From Rhizobium redzepovicii (GTDB taxonomy: Bacteria; Pseudomonadota; Alphaproteobacteria; Rhizobiales; Rhizobiaceae), in the NCBI RefSeq assembly GCF_019793435.1, contig NZ_JAILYH010000002.1:434001-498000 (forward strand): a DNA stretch of 64,000 nucleotides, written 5' to 3'. The notes under the pieces were generated by a model. That model saw only the letters and a program-made list of their open reading frames with translations. It searched no databases and was not told the origin of the DNA. The first letter of the stretch is position 1. Every line of letters begins with the position of its first letter. The translations under genes and the position numbers were made by a program. This document shows positions 35,660 to 43,691 of the stretch, in pieces.

Positions 35660-36880
35660 CTATTGCTGCGCGAGGCTCTGGATCGACTCCATCGTCTGCT
35701 TGGCGTCGGCGCTGCCGCCGAAGGCCGGCGGGAAATACTGGTTGAACAGATTTTCGACCGCCGCCCAGTTGTTGGTGATCACGTAGGGCACGGAATGCGC
35801 CAGAGAATAGTCGATGGCCTCGCCGCCATTGGTGATGTCCTTGGCGGCCACCTTGTACCAGGAGGATTGCGACGCCGCACGCGCCGGCAGCGCACGCCCC
35901 TGTTCGGCAAGATACTGCAGGGCCTCGGGACTGGTCAGCACCTGGATCGCCTTCCAGGCCGCATCCTTGTTCTTGCTCGTCGTGGCGATGCCGAAACCGG
36001 AGCCCGCCGTGACGGCGGTAAGCTCGCCGTCTCCGCGCGGGAGAGAGGTGGAACCAATTTTGAACTTAACCTTGTCCTTCATGCCGATGATCGACCATGG
36101 ACCGTCGACATACATGGCGACATTGCCCGAATAGAACCGGCCTTGGATGACCGTGCCGGCATCGGCGCTCGATGGCACCAGCGGCGCCACCTTGTCCTTG
36201 GCGGCAAAGCCGATCACCCTCTCGGCCGCGGCAACGGCGCTCGGATTGGTGAGGTCGAGCTCTCCCGCGTCGTTGACATATTTATCGCCCCAGGCAGCCG
36301 CCAGGACCGAATAGTTGGTCGGGGTGATACCGAAGCCGTATTTACCGTCCTTGGTCAGCTTCTTGGCGGCATCGGTGAATTCGGCAAGCGTCCAGCCCGG
36401 TTTCGGCAGCGGAACGCCGGCGGCTTCGAGCGCGTCCTGGTTATAATAGATGACCCACGGACCGACGTCGTAAGGCAGGCCGTAAAGCTGCTTGTCGACG
36501 GACATGCCGCCGATGATCGAGGGGGTGAAAGCGCCGACATCGAATTTGTCGGCGGCGATCCGATCATTCAGGGGCTCAAGCAGCGAATAAAAATTCGGCA
36601 TGCGCAGCGACTGCATGGAAACGATGTCGGCAAGCTGTCCCGACGCCGCCAGCACCGGCAGCCTCGTCCAGTAATCGACCCAGCCGGTCGTCGTCAGCGT
36701 CACCTTGATATCGGGATACTTGGCGGTGACCATCTCGGCCAGGTGCTGCCAGCCCTTGGTGTCGGCATCGGAACCGGTCCACATCTGCCAGGTCAGGTTG
36801 ACCTGTTCGGCCGATGCGGCTGTGGCAAAAAGACTGCCGCCGATTGTGGCAAGCAAAAGCGCTTTCTTCAGAACCTTCAT
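35660..36880 (-). CDS. CUT1 ABC transporter sugar-binding protein (module B)
   Basis: A 406-residue solute-binding protein. The ATG at 36880 is supported by GGGAGGAG upstream and by the signal peptide it creates (MKVLKKALLLATIGGSLFATAASA). The mature part has typical family 1 features: LTWQMWTGSDADTKGWQHLAEMV, VLAASGQLADIVSM, and a ligand-site segment with YGLPYDVGPWVIYYNQDAL. It collects an oligosaccharide in the periplasm for the two permeases encoded downstream. It follows the fucosidase gene after about 50 bases and probably shares its transcript. Confidence 0.92.
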   Translation of the reverse strand: MKVLKKALLLATIGGSLFATAASAEQVNLTWQMWTGSDADTKGWQHLAEMVTAKYPDIKVTLTTTGWVDYWTRLPVLAASGQLADIVSMQSLRMPNFYSLLEPLNDRIAADKFDVGAFTPSIIGGMSVDKQLYGLPYDVGPWVIYYNQDALEAAGVPLPKPGWTLAEFTDAAKKLTKDGKYGFGITPTNYSVLAAAWGDKYVNDAGELDLTNPSAVAAAERVIGFAAKDKVAPLVPSSADAGTVIQGRFYSGNVAMYVDGPWSIIGMKDKVKFKIGSTSLPRGDGELTAVTAGSGFGIATTSKNKDAAWKAIQVLTSPEALQYLAEQGRALPARAASQSSWYKVAAKDITNGGEAIDYSLAHSVPYVITNNWAAVENLFNQYFPPAFGGSADAKQTMESIQSLAQQ

Positions 36881-36929
36881 GGGTTTCTCCTCCCTCCATG
36901 ACGCAATGAACACGCGGATGCGACCGAGT

Positions 36930-38252
36930 TCACGCCTTGAGGACGATCTCGATCACCGGGACGGTAACGTCAGGTCGCCGAACCGGCAGTTCGAGCGTGA
37001 TCATGCCTTCCGGCACCATCACGCCGATATTGGAATCCACTTCCTTCGTCTGGCTGAGCCAACGCACTTCGCTGGCATCGTGCAGGAACTGCGCATAGGC
37101 GATCCTGTCGGCGAGGCCCTCGATATGAATGTGGCGGTAGGGCCAGTTGTAGACATGCAGATAGAGGCGATTGCCGCGCTGGGTATAGCGGCATCCGGCC
37201 GGCACCGGCAGTTCCGATGGCCCGGCACCGTAGATGGAGCGGCCGTTGATGGCCATCCAGTTCTGGTAGACCGCAAGCGCATCGACGGCGCGCGCGTCGA
37301 AGGTGCCGCGCCCGGTCGGGCCGACATTCATCAGCAGGTTGCCGCCGAGCGCGACGGAATCGATCAGCAGCTGGATGATCTGTTCCGGGCTCTTCCAGCT
37401 ATCCTCGTCGCGGTGATAGCCCCAGGAGCCGCTGAAGGTGTGGCAGGCTTCCCAGAGCACCCCCTGGCTGGCGATGGCAGGCGCCACGCGCGGCGTATAT
37501 TGCTCCGGCGTCGTCACATCCGGCAGCTTGCCCGGCGGCAGGTCGAGGCGGTTGTTGACGATGATTTCGGGCTGCAGCTCGCGCACCAGCTCGATCAGCC
37601 GCTCGCTTTCCCAATCGGCGCGTCCCTTGCCTGGCAGGCCGTGATATTCGCGGCCGGGATAGCTGAAATCGAACCAGATGATGTCGATGCGGCCGAAACC
37701 GGTCAGAAGCTCGCGCACCTGTTCGCGCATATAGGCGGCGTAATTAGCGATGTTGCGGCCGGCGTTCAGCGCCTTGGCGTCGGCATGGTTGCGGAGGGGA
37801 TGGTGGACGTCGATCGGAAAATCAGGATGGTGCCAATCGAGCAGCGAATAATAAAAGCCGATCTTCAGCCCCTCGGCGCGAAACGCCTCTACCAGCGGCG
37901 TCAGCAGATCCCTGCCGCAGGGCGTATTCGTCGCCTTGTAATCGGTAACCTTGCTGTCCCAAAGGCAGAAGCCCTCGTGATGCTTGGTCGTCACCACGAC
38001 ATATTTCATGCCGGCGAGACGCGCCCGGCGGGCCCATTCCTTGGGATCGTAGAGATCGGGATCGAAATTGTCGAAATAGCGCTGGTAATGCTCATCGGTC
38101 AGCTCTTCGCGGTTCTTCAACCACTCGTGCCGGGCTCCGAGAGCATAGAGGCCCCAATGGATGAACATGCCAAGGCGATCATGGCTGAACCAGGCGTGCT
38201 TGCCCGCCTCTCCCGATACAGAATTTTCCGGCTGGTGTTCCGAACTCGTCAC
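36930..38252 (-). CDS. GH29 alpha-L-fucosidase
   Basis: A 440-residue enzyme from the GTG at 38252, which has GGGAGGAG nearby; the GTG at 38282 lacks a site. GH29 landmarks are HDRLGMFIHWGLYALGARHEW near the start, YVVVTTKHHEGFCLWDS, and GRIDIIWFDFSYPG, whose second D (residue 195 from this start) matches the retaining nucleophile. LLMNVGPTGRG is also typical. It has no signal peptide, so it cleaves imported fucosides in the cytoplasm. It is the first gene of the module B operon, downstream of a GAACCGGTTC palindrome and divergent from a LacI gene. Confidence 0.9.
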   Translation of the reverse strand: MTSSEHQPENSVSGEAGKHAWFSHDRLGMFIHWGLYALGARHEWLKNREELTDEHYQRYFDNFDPDLYDPKEWARRARLAGMKYVVVTTKHHEGFCLWDSKVTDYKATNTPCGRDLLTPLVEAFRAEGLKIGFYYSLLDWHHPDFPIDVHHPLRNHADAKALNAGRNIANYAAYMREQVRELLTGFGRIDIIWFDFSYPGREYHGLPGKGRADWESERLIELVRELQPEIIVNNRLDLPPGKLPDVTTPEQYTPRVAPAIASQGVLWEACHTFSGSWGYHRDEDSWKSPEQIIQLLIDSVALGGNLLMNVGPTGRGTFDARAVDALAVYQNWMAINGRSIYGAGPSELPVPAGCRYTQRGNRLYLHVYNWPYRHIHIEGLADRIAYAQFLHDASEVRWLSQTKEVDSNIGVMVPEGMITLELPVRRPDVTVPVIEIVLKA

Positions 38253-38290
38253 AGGTTTCTCCTCCCTGTTTTCCGGCTCCACACCATATC

Positions 38291-38300
38291 GAACCGGTTC
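38291..38300. promoter_or_regulatory. GAACCGGTTC palindrome, copy 1
   Basis: A perfect 10-bp palindrome about 40 bases upstream of the fucosidase start. With flanks it reads ATCGAACCGGTTCGGT. The same core recurs at 38443, before the divergent LacI gene. A CG-centred even palindrome of this kind is typical for LacI-family operators. Confidence 0.7.
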
Positions 38301-38442
38301 GGTGACTGAACATCTTCCTTGATGCCCCGCCTGTCAAGCCGATTCCACCACAGCCGCCTATGAAAAGTTTTCCCAGCCATAAAGCGCCATTTCAGAAAAG
38401 TCTGTTGCACCGAGAAATAGAAACTGACATAACAAAGCTTTA

Positions 38443-38452
38443 GAACCGGTTC
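38443..38452. promoter_or_regulatory. GAACCGGTTC palindrome, copy 2
   Basis: Same core as copy 1, with flanks TTTAGAACCGGTTCGATAG, ending 7 bases before the ATG of the LacI gene. It occupies the place where a ribosome binding site would be, so it is well placed for autorepression. The two copies are 152 bases apart, compatible with looping. Confidence 0.7.
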
Positions 38453-38459
38453 GATAGAC

Positions 38460-39467
38460 ATGACGACCATACGAGATGTCGCGCGCCTCGCGGGAGTTTC
38501 GATCTCGACCGTCTCGCTCGCGCTCAACAGCCCGAAGCGGGTCGGCGTCGAGACGCTCGACCGCATCCAGCAGGCGATAAAATCGACCGGTTACCGCATC
38601 GATCCGGTGGCCCAGACGCTGGCGCGCGGGCGCAGTTCGCTGATCGGTTTTGTTTCGGCCAATCTCGGCAACATGTTCTTCGGCGATATCCGCCGGGAGA
38701 TCGAGCATCAGGCGCTCGATCACGGCTATTTCGTCCTGATCGCCGATTCTTCCGGCCGGGCCGAACTCGAACGGGCCTTGCTGGAGCGGATGGAAGCGCA
38801 GAAGATCGCCGGCATCGCGCTGGCGACAAACGGCCACGGCGCGGAATACGCGGCGTTCCTGCGCGATTTCAAGACCCCGATCGTGATGTTCGATCAGAAG
38901 GTGGAGGGCGCGGCGCGCGATTTCGTCGGCTCCGACAATCCGCTGACGACGACCATTCTGACGGAGCATCTGCTGCAGCTCGGCCACCGGCGCATCGGCT
39001 TCATTTCCGGCCCCTCCGGCCTGCATACCGCCGATGAGCGGCTGAAGGGCTTTATGGATACGATGTCCGCCGCCGGCGTGGATATCGACCCCTCGCTGGT
39101 GGTCGAAGGCGGCTACACCAGAACCGGCGGCCATGCGCAGGCGATGCGCCTGCTGACGCGGCGCGACCGCCCGACCGCCATCATCGGCGCCAACAACATG
39201 ATGGGCCTGGCAGCATTGCAGGTGATGCAGGAAATGGGCTTCCGCTGCCCCGACGACGTATCGCTGGCGATGGTCGACGACGTGCCCTGGAGCAACGTCA
39301 TCACGCCGCGCATCACCATGGTCGTGCAGGATGCGCAGAAGCTCGGCGAACTCGCGGCCCAGCGCCTGCTGGCAAGGATCGCAAGCCCCGAGGCCGCCGC
39401 CGAGCCGCCGCAGGATTTTATCCTGACGCCGAGATTCGTGCGCGGGGAGTCGACCAGGCGGCTCTGA
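38460..39467 (+). CDS. LacI-family regulator of the fucoside module
   Basis: A 335-residue LacI-family protein. The helix-turn-helix at the very start reads TTIRDVARLAGVSISTVSLALN, with hinge helix DRIQQAIKSTGYRI, then the two-lobed sensor domain containing NPLTTTILTEHLLQLGHRRIGFISG and MVDDVPWSNVITPRITMV. It is divergent from the fucosidase operon, and the shared region carries two GAACCGGTTC palindromes, so it probably represses that operon and itself until fucose or a fucoside binds. No clear Shine-Dalgarno precedes the ATG. Confidence 0.9.
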   Translation: MTTIRDVARLAGVSISTVSLALNSPKRVGVETLDRIQQAIKSTGYRIDPVAQTLARGRSSLIGFVSANLGNMFFGDIRREIEHQALDHGYFVLIADSSGRAELERALLERMEAQKIAGIALATNGHGAEYAAFLRDFKTPIVMFDQKVEGAARDFVGSDNPLTTTILTEHLLQLGHRRIGFISGPSGLHTADERLKGFMDTMSAAGVDIDPSLVVEGGYTRTGGHAQAMRLLTRRDRPTAIIGANNMMGLAALQVMQEMGFRCPDDVSLAMVDDVPWSNVITPRITMVVQDAQKLGELAAQRLLARIASPEAAAEPPQDFILTPRFVRGESTRRL

Positions 39468-39474
39468 GTCCCCT

Positions 39475-39640
39475 CCCTCGGGCTCTGCTGACTAGGCAAA
39501 GGACGAGGTGGGTGCTCAGGCGCTGATACATGCAAGAAGCAGCGTTGCGGCGTGCTGCGAGGCTTGGCCCTTCGGCTGCGCACCTCAGCATGAGGAGCGT
39601 CGGATGATGCCGACTAAGGCCAACAAGACGCTCTGCGCCC
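39475..39640. repeat. Possible RIME-like intergenic repeat in a 318-base gap
   Basis: The stretch 39468-39785 holds no convincing gene. It contains GAGGTG near 39510, CACCTC near 39581-39586, and a short hairpin CCTCA-GCA-TGAGG at 39583-39595 next to a GGCTTGGCCCTTCGGCTGCG tract. This resembles the palindromic intergenic repeats known in rhizobia (RIME type), apparently degenerate. The remaining part, about 39690-39785, is where the promoter of the GntR gene should lie. Confidence 0.35.
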
Positions 39641-39785
39641 GGCGACACTCCAGCAAAACAGACAGCGACGATGCCGCTAGTCATTGAAAGATCGGAGGAT
39701 TTGTCATACATGTGTGATGAATATAGATTCCGCATGCCGCCAATCTTGTCGGCATGCGGATCAAAGCCGGAGCGGGGGTCAAGGC

Positions 39786-40520
39786 GTGGCTATGCAGGCA
39801 AAGGATCGCAGCAGAGGCTCGGGGTCGCTGGTCTCGCAGGTCGGCGAAAGCCTCCGGCAAGCAATCCTCAGCGGCCAGTATGCCGCCGGCGACAAGCTTC
39901 CGAGCGAGCATGAACTCACCGAGACGCACAGCGTCAGCCGCACCGTAGTGCGCGAGGCTGTCGCTGCGCTTCGTTCCGATGGACTGGTCGAAGTGCGCCA
40001 GGGCGCGGGCATTTTCGTGATCGGCGCCGATCCGTCACTGTCAGGCAGAAAGGTCGACAAGGCCCGCGTCGCCTCCGATCTGGAGGTGCTCGAAATCCGG
40101 ACGCCTGTCGAAATCGAGGCGGCGGGACTTGCCGCCTTGCGCCGCTCGCCGGCACAAGAGGAGGCGATCTTCGAATGCCACCGGAAAATCCTCCAGCGCA
40201 TCGAGACCGATCAATCCATCCGCGAGGCGGATCTCGACCTCCATGTCGCGATCGCCGAGGCGACGAACAACCCGCTGTTCAAACACTTCCTGGAATCGCA
40301 GGGAACCGTGATCATCCCGCAGTCGCGGCTCGTTCCGGAAACGAGAACCGCCGAGCAGACCGCTTACCGAAAGCTGATCCACAGGGAACACGAAGCGATC
40401 GTCATGGCCATCTCCGACAGGGATGATCAGGCCGCGCGCAACGCAATGCGCGAGCATCTGGTCGGCAGCCAGGCCAGATACCGCAACCTGCTGAAGGATC
40501 TGCGAAGCTTTACGAGCTGA
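39786..40520 (+). CDS. FadR/GntR-family transcriptional regulator
   Basis: About 244 residues from the GTG at 39786, which has a G-rich site 7 bases before it; ATG at 39792 is nearly equivalent, and the longer reading from 39684 adds non-family sequence. The winged helix is clear (SLVSQVGESLRQAILSGQYAAGDKLPSEHELTETHSVSRTVVREAV). The C-terminal helical FCD domain carries the metal/ligand residues in DLDLHVAIAEATNNPLF and REHEAIVMAISDRD. It precedes the NitT/TauT-type ABC transporter operon by about 270 bases in the same direction and is its likely regulator. Confidence 0.87.
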   Translation: MAMQAKDRSRGSGSLVSQVGESLRQAILSGQYAAGDKLPSEHELTETHSVSRTVVREAVAALRSDGLVEVRQGAGIFVIGADPSLSGRKVDKARVASDLEVLEIRTPVEIEAAGLAALRRSPAQEEAIFECHRKILQRIETDQSIREADLDLHVAIAEATNNPLFKHFLESQGTVIIPQSRLVPETRTAEQTAYRKLIHREHEAIVMAISDRDDQAARNAMREHLVGSQARYRNLLKDLRSFTS

Positions 40521-40789
40521 GGCCTGCCAGAAGCCGGAAATCACCAGCCAACCCGCCATCCGAACGTGGCGTCGGGAACGAACCTGCTGGCCGGTTTGCG
40601 CAGCCGCCTTTATTGTGATCGCCTCTGCACCGGCGCGCATCAGCGGGATGCATGGACGGACTGGCTACCCCGTCAGCGGCTGAAAGCTAATTGAAAGCTT
40701 CGAGGTCATAGGAAAGGGCAGCATCGTGGAGGAGACACGGTCTAAGTGGCGAGACGACGATGCGGTCACACCACCAGGAGGAGATATCA

Positions 40790-41803
40790 ATGCGTTCTTC
40801 ACGCAGCCTTTTTCACACCGTCGCTTTTTCCACGCTGCTGACCGCGGCATCCTTTGCTTCAACAGCTGCCCATGCGGCCGACAAGATCACCATCATGGTC
40901 GGCGGCTATGAGAAGCAGATCTATCTGCCCGCCAAGCTCGCCGAATCTCTCGGTTACTTCAAGGACGAGGGCCTCGACGTCGAGCTCCTGAACGAAGCTG
41001 CCGGCGTCGACGCCGAAAACCAGCTGCTGGCAGGCGCCGTCCAGGGGGTCGTCGGCTTCTACGATCACTGCGTAGACCTGCAGGCTAAGGGCAAATTCGT
41101 CGAATCCCTCGTCCAGTTCAGCCAGGCGCCGGGTGAGGTCGAGATGGTCTCGAGCAAGCATCCTGAGATCAAATCGCCGGCCGATTTCAAGGGCAAGACC
41201 CTCGGCGTTACCGGCCTCGGCTCGTCCACCAACTTCCTGACGCTCTTCATGGCCTCGAAGGCCGGACTGCAGCCGGGTGACGTCGTCACCGTTCCTGTGG
41301 GTGCCGGCGGCACGTTCATCGCCGCCATGCAGCAGGACCAGATCCAGGCCGGCATGACGACGGAGCCGACGATCTCGCGCCTCATCAAAACCGGCGAAGC
41401 CAGTGTTCTCGTCGACATGCGGACGGTCGAATCGACCCGAAAGGCGCTCGGCGGCACCTATCCGGCCGCCTCGCTCTACATGGAAACCGCCTGGGTCGAC
41501 GCGCACAAAGACGAGGCGCAGAAGCTCGCCAACGCCTTCGTCAAAACCCTGCGCTACATCAACACGCATTCCGCAGCCGAGATCGCGGATAAGATGCCGA
41601 AGGATTTCTACGTCGGCGACAAGGACGGCTACATCAAGGCTTTGAACGACGGCAAGGGCATGTTCACGCCGGATGGCGTCATGCCCGAAGACGGTCCGAA
41701 GACCGTGCTTGCTGTGCTCTCGGAATTCTCCAAGAACGTCAAGGGCAAGCAGATCGACCTCTCCAAGACCTACACGACGGAATTCGTCAAGAACGTCAAG
41801 TAA
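40790..41803 (+). CDS. NitT/TauT-type ABC transporter substrate-binding protein
   Basis: A 337-residue periplasmic protein of the NMT1/SsuA/TauA family. The ATG at 40790 has AGGAGGAG 6 bases before it and opens a good signal peptide (ending STAAHAA-DKI). Family features: YLPAKLAESLGYFKDEGLDVELL, the conserved PADFKGKTLGVTGLGSSTNF and IQAGMTTEPTISRLI. Members bind sulfonates, nitrate, pyrimidine precursors or aromatic acids; the ligand here is not evident. It is the first gene of a three-gene transporter operon. Confidence 0.9.
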   Translation: MRSSRSLFHTVAFSTLLTAASFASTAAHAADKITIMVGGYEKQIYLPAKLAESLGYFKDEGLDVELLNEAAGVDAENQLLAGAVQGVVGFYDHCVDLQAKGKFVESLVQFSQAPGEVEMVSSKHPEIKSPADFKGKTLGVTGLGSSTNFLTLFMASKAGLQPGDVVTVPVGAGGTFIAAMQQDQIQAGMTTEPTISRLIKTGEASVLVDMRTVESTRKALGGTYPAASLYMETAWVDAHKDEAQKLANAFVKTLRYINTHSAAEIADKMPKDFYVGDKDGYIKALNDGKGMFTPDGVMPEDGPKTVLAVLSEFSKNVKGKQIDLSKTYTTEFVKNVK

Positions 41804-41812
41804 GTCAGTCGC

Positions 41813-41841
41813 GCCGCTCCCGGCTCCCAAGCGGGAGCGGC
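41813..41841 (+). terminator. Intergenic hairpin between binding-protein and ATPase genes
   Basis: A 10-bp perfect stem (GCCGCTCCCG, 41813-41822; partner 41832-41841) with a 9-base loop and no T-run. Rather than stopping transcription fully, it probably protects the upstream message or attenuates, keeping the binding protein in excess over the ATPase and permease. Confidence 0.55.
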
Positions 41842-41897
41842 CTCCGTTCGATCATGGGCTTTGCGTGCGCGCCCTCAAGCACGCCTCGGGTATTACC

Positions 41898-42716
41898 ATG
41901 CAACAGGACAACAAACAGATCCCCGCGATCGAGCTGATCAATGTCAGCCGGCGCTTCGTCTCGCCGACCGGAAAATCACTGACCGCGCTGCGCGATTTCA
42001 ACATGACGGTCGCCCGCGGTGAGTTCGTCGCCGTCGTCGGCCCCACCGGCTGCGGCAAATCGACGACGCTCAATCTCGTAACGGGCCTGGCACGCCCCTC
42101 CGCCGGCGAAGTCCGCCTGATGGGCGGGCCGATCACCGGCATCGATCCGCGGGTCGGCTTCGCCTTCCAGACCGACGCGTTGTTCCCCTGGAAGAACGTC
42201 ATCGACAACGTCATGGCCGGGCCGCTGTTCCGCGGCAAGTCTCGCACCGAGGCAGAAAAGATGGCCCGCGGCTGGCTGGCGCGCGTCGGCCTGTCGAAGT
42301 TTCTCCACCACTATCCCCATCAGCTGTCGGGAGGCATGCGCAAGCGCGTCTCGCTGGCGCAGACCTTCATCAACGAACCGGAAATCCTGCTGATGGACGA
42401 GCCCTTCTCGGCGCTCGACGTGCAGACCCGCACCGTCATGCACGAGGAGCTCCTCAATCTCTGGGCGGAGCGAAAGGCTTCTGTGGTCTTCGTAACCCAT
42501 GATCTCGAAGAGGCCGTGGCGCTCGCCGACAAGGTTTATGTGCTCACAGCCGGCCCCGCCACGGTTAAGTCGGTCTACACGATCGATCTTCCCCGCCCGC
42601 GCGTCGTGTCGGAGATCCGCTACGAGCAGAACTTCATCGATTATTGCAAGACGATCTGGGAGGACCTCCGCGAAGAGGTCGAGACCAGCTACCGCCGCGC
42701 AAGCGAAGCGGCTTGA
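41898..42716 (+). CDS. NitT/TauT-type ABC transporter ATP-binding protein
   Basis: A 272-residue ATPase of the SsuB/TauB type. The ATG at 41898 opens the conserved part (IPAIELINVSRRFV); the longer frame from 41673 only runs through the upstream gene. Walker A is GPTGCGKST, the signature LSGGMRKRVSLAQ, Walker B ILLMDEPFSALDV, and the switch histidine is in VFVTHDLEEAVALAD. It powers the permease encoded 12 bases downstream. No strong ribosome binding site is visible before its start, suggesting weaker translation than its neighbours. Confidence 0.92.
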   Translation: MQQDNKQIPAIELINVSRRFVSPTGKSLTALRDFNMTVARGEFVAVVGPTGCGKSTTLNLVTGLARPSAGEVRLMGGPITGIDPRVGFAFQTDALFPWKNVIDNVMAGPLFRGKSRTEAEKMARGWLARVGLSKFLHHYPHQLSGGMRKRVSLAQTFINEPEILLMDEPFSALDVQTRTVMHEELLNLWAERKASVVFVTHDLEEAVALADKVYVLTAGPATVKSVYTIDLPRPRVVSEIRYEQNFIDYCKTIWEDLREEVETSYRRASEAA

Positions 42717-42728
42717 GAGGAGGATATC

Positions 42729-43610
42729 ATGGCACATACCACTTTCGAGGCCGGTTCCGCCGCGCTGTTTCGCCCGGGCACATCAGATGCCGAGATCGAA
42801 GCCTCCGCGCTGAAGGCAATACGCCGGCGCAATACGCTCGTGCGTTTCTGGCAGATCGCCATCCTGGTCTTCGTGATCGGCATGTGGGAGCTCTCCTCCA
42901 ACATGCAGTGGATCGATCCGTTCTTCTACTCAAGCCCGAGCGGCGTTCTTCAGCGTCTCTACGAATGGGCAACCGAGGGCACCACCGAAGGGTCGCTCTG
43001 GTATAATCTCTGGGTGACGATGGAGGAGGCGCTGATCGGCTTCTTCGCCGGCTCGATCACCGGCGTCTTCGTCGGCATCGGCCTCGGCCGCAACCGCTTC
43101 CTGTCGGACATCTTCTCCGTTTACATCAAGGCGATCAACTCGATCCCCCGCGTGGTGCTTGCCCCGATCTTCATCATGATCATGGGTCTCGGCCTGCCCT
43201 CCAAGGTCGCGCTTGCCTTCATCATGGTATTCTTCGTCGTCTTCGCCAACGCCTTTCAGGGTGTACGCGAGGCCGACCGCAACATGATCGCCAATGCCCG
43301 CATTCTCGGCGCCTCGGACTGGCAGGTGACCCGCACGGTGGTCATTCCCTCGGCGATGAGCTGGATCTTCGCCAGCCTGCACGTCTCCTTCGGCTTTGCG
43401 ATCATCGGCGCGATCGTCGGCGAATTCGTCGGCGCGCGCTTCGGCATCGGTCAGCTTATCTCGATCGCCAAGGGCACGTTCGACGCGGCCGGCATGTTCG
43501 CGGCGATCCTGCTCGTCATGGTCGTCACGCTCGTTGCCGAATTCATCATGACGGTGATCGAGAACCGCCTGGCGAAATGGCGCCCGCAGCAGCACATGGA
43601 TACGCAGTAA
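42729..43610 (+). CDS. NitT/TauT-type ABC transporter permease
   Basis: A 293-residue BPD-type permease like SsuC/TauC, with about six membrane segments. The EAA-like loop is represented by NMIANARILGASDWQVTRTVVIPSAM. A clear AGGAGG precedes the ATG. It completes the operon with the binding protein and ATPase genes. A stable hairpin follows. The nearest downstream genes are a convergent two-component system, which may or may not be related. Confidence 0.9.
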   Translation: MAHTTFEAGSAALFRPGTSDAEIEASALKAIRRRNTLVRFWQIAILVFVIGMWELSSNMQWIDPFFYSSPSGVLQRLYEWATEGTTEGSLWYNLWVTMEEALIGFFAGSITGVFVGIGLGRNRFLSDIFSVYIKAINSIPRVVLAPIFIMIMGLGLPSKVALAFIMVFFVVFANAFQGVREADRNMIANARILGASDWQVTRTVVIPSAMSWIFASLHVSFGFAIIGAIVGEFVGARFGIGQLISIAKGTFDAAGMFAAILLVMVVTLVAEFIMTVIENRLAKWRPQQHMDTQ

Positions 43611-43642
43611 TACGATCGACCTCCTCCCAAGGCAGATCGAAG

Positions 43643-43671
43643 AGAAGGCCGGGCATCATGCCCGGCCTTCT
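43643..43671. terminator. Hairpin between convergent transporter and sensor-kinase genes
   Basis: A 12-bp perfect stem (AGAAGGCCGGGC, 43643-43654; partner 43660-43671) with a 5-base loop. Neither side has a full T-run, although the minus side continues TTCTCTTCG. It probably stops or slows transcription from both directions. Confidence 0.6.
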
Positions 43672-43691
43672 GCATTTGATGCGCTTCAGGT

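Noticed and set aside
38361..38373. TGAAAAGTTTTC as a third copy of the module A operator
   Set aside because: The spacing between half-sites is one base shorter and the right arm diverges (CCC instead of AT), so it is more likely chance similarity. The GAACCGGTTC pair is the better operator candidate there.
39684..39785. N-terminal extension of the GntR regulator from an ATG at 39684
   Set aside because: The extra 34 residues are cysteine-rich and unlike GntR proteins, and the GTG at 39786 has a better ribosome binding site.
41673..41897. N-terminal extension of the NitT/TauT-type ATPase into the binding-protein gene
   Set aside because: The extra residues are Arg/Ser/Pro-rich out-of-frame sequence; ATPase homology begins at the ATG at 41898.
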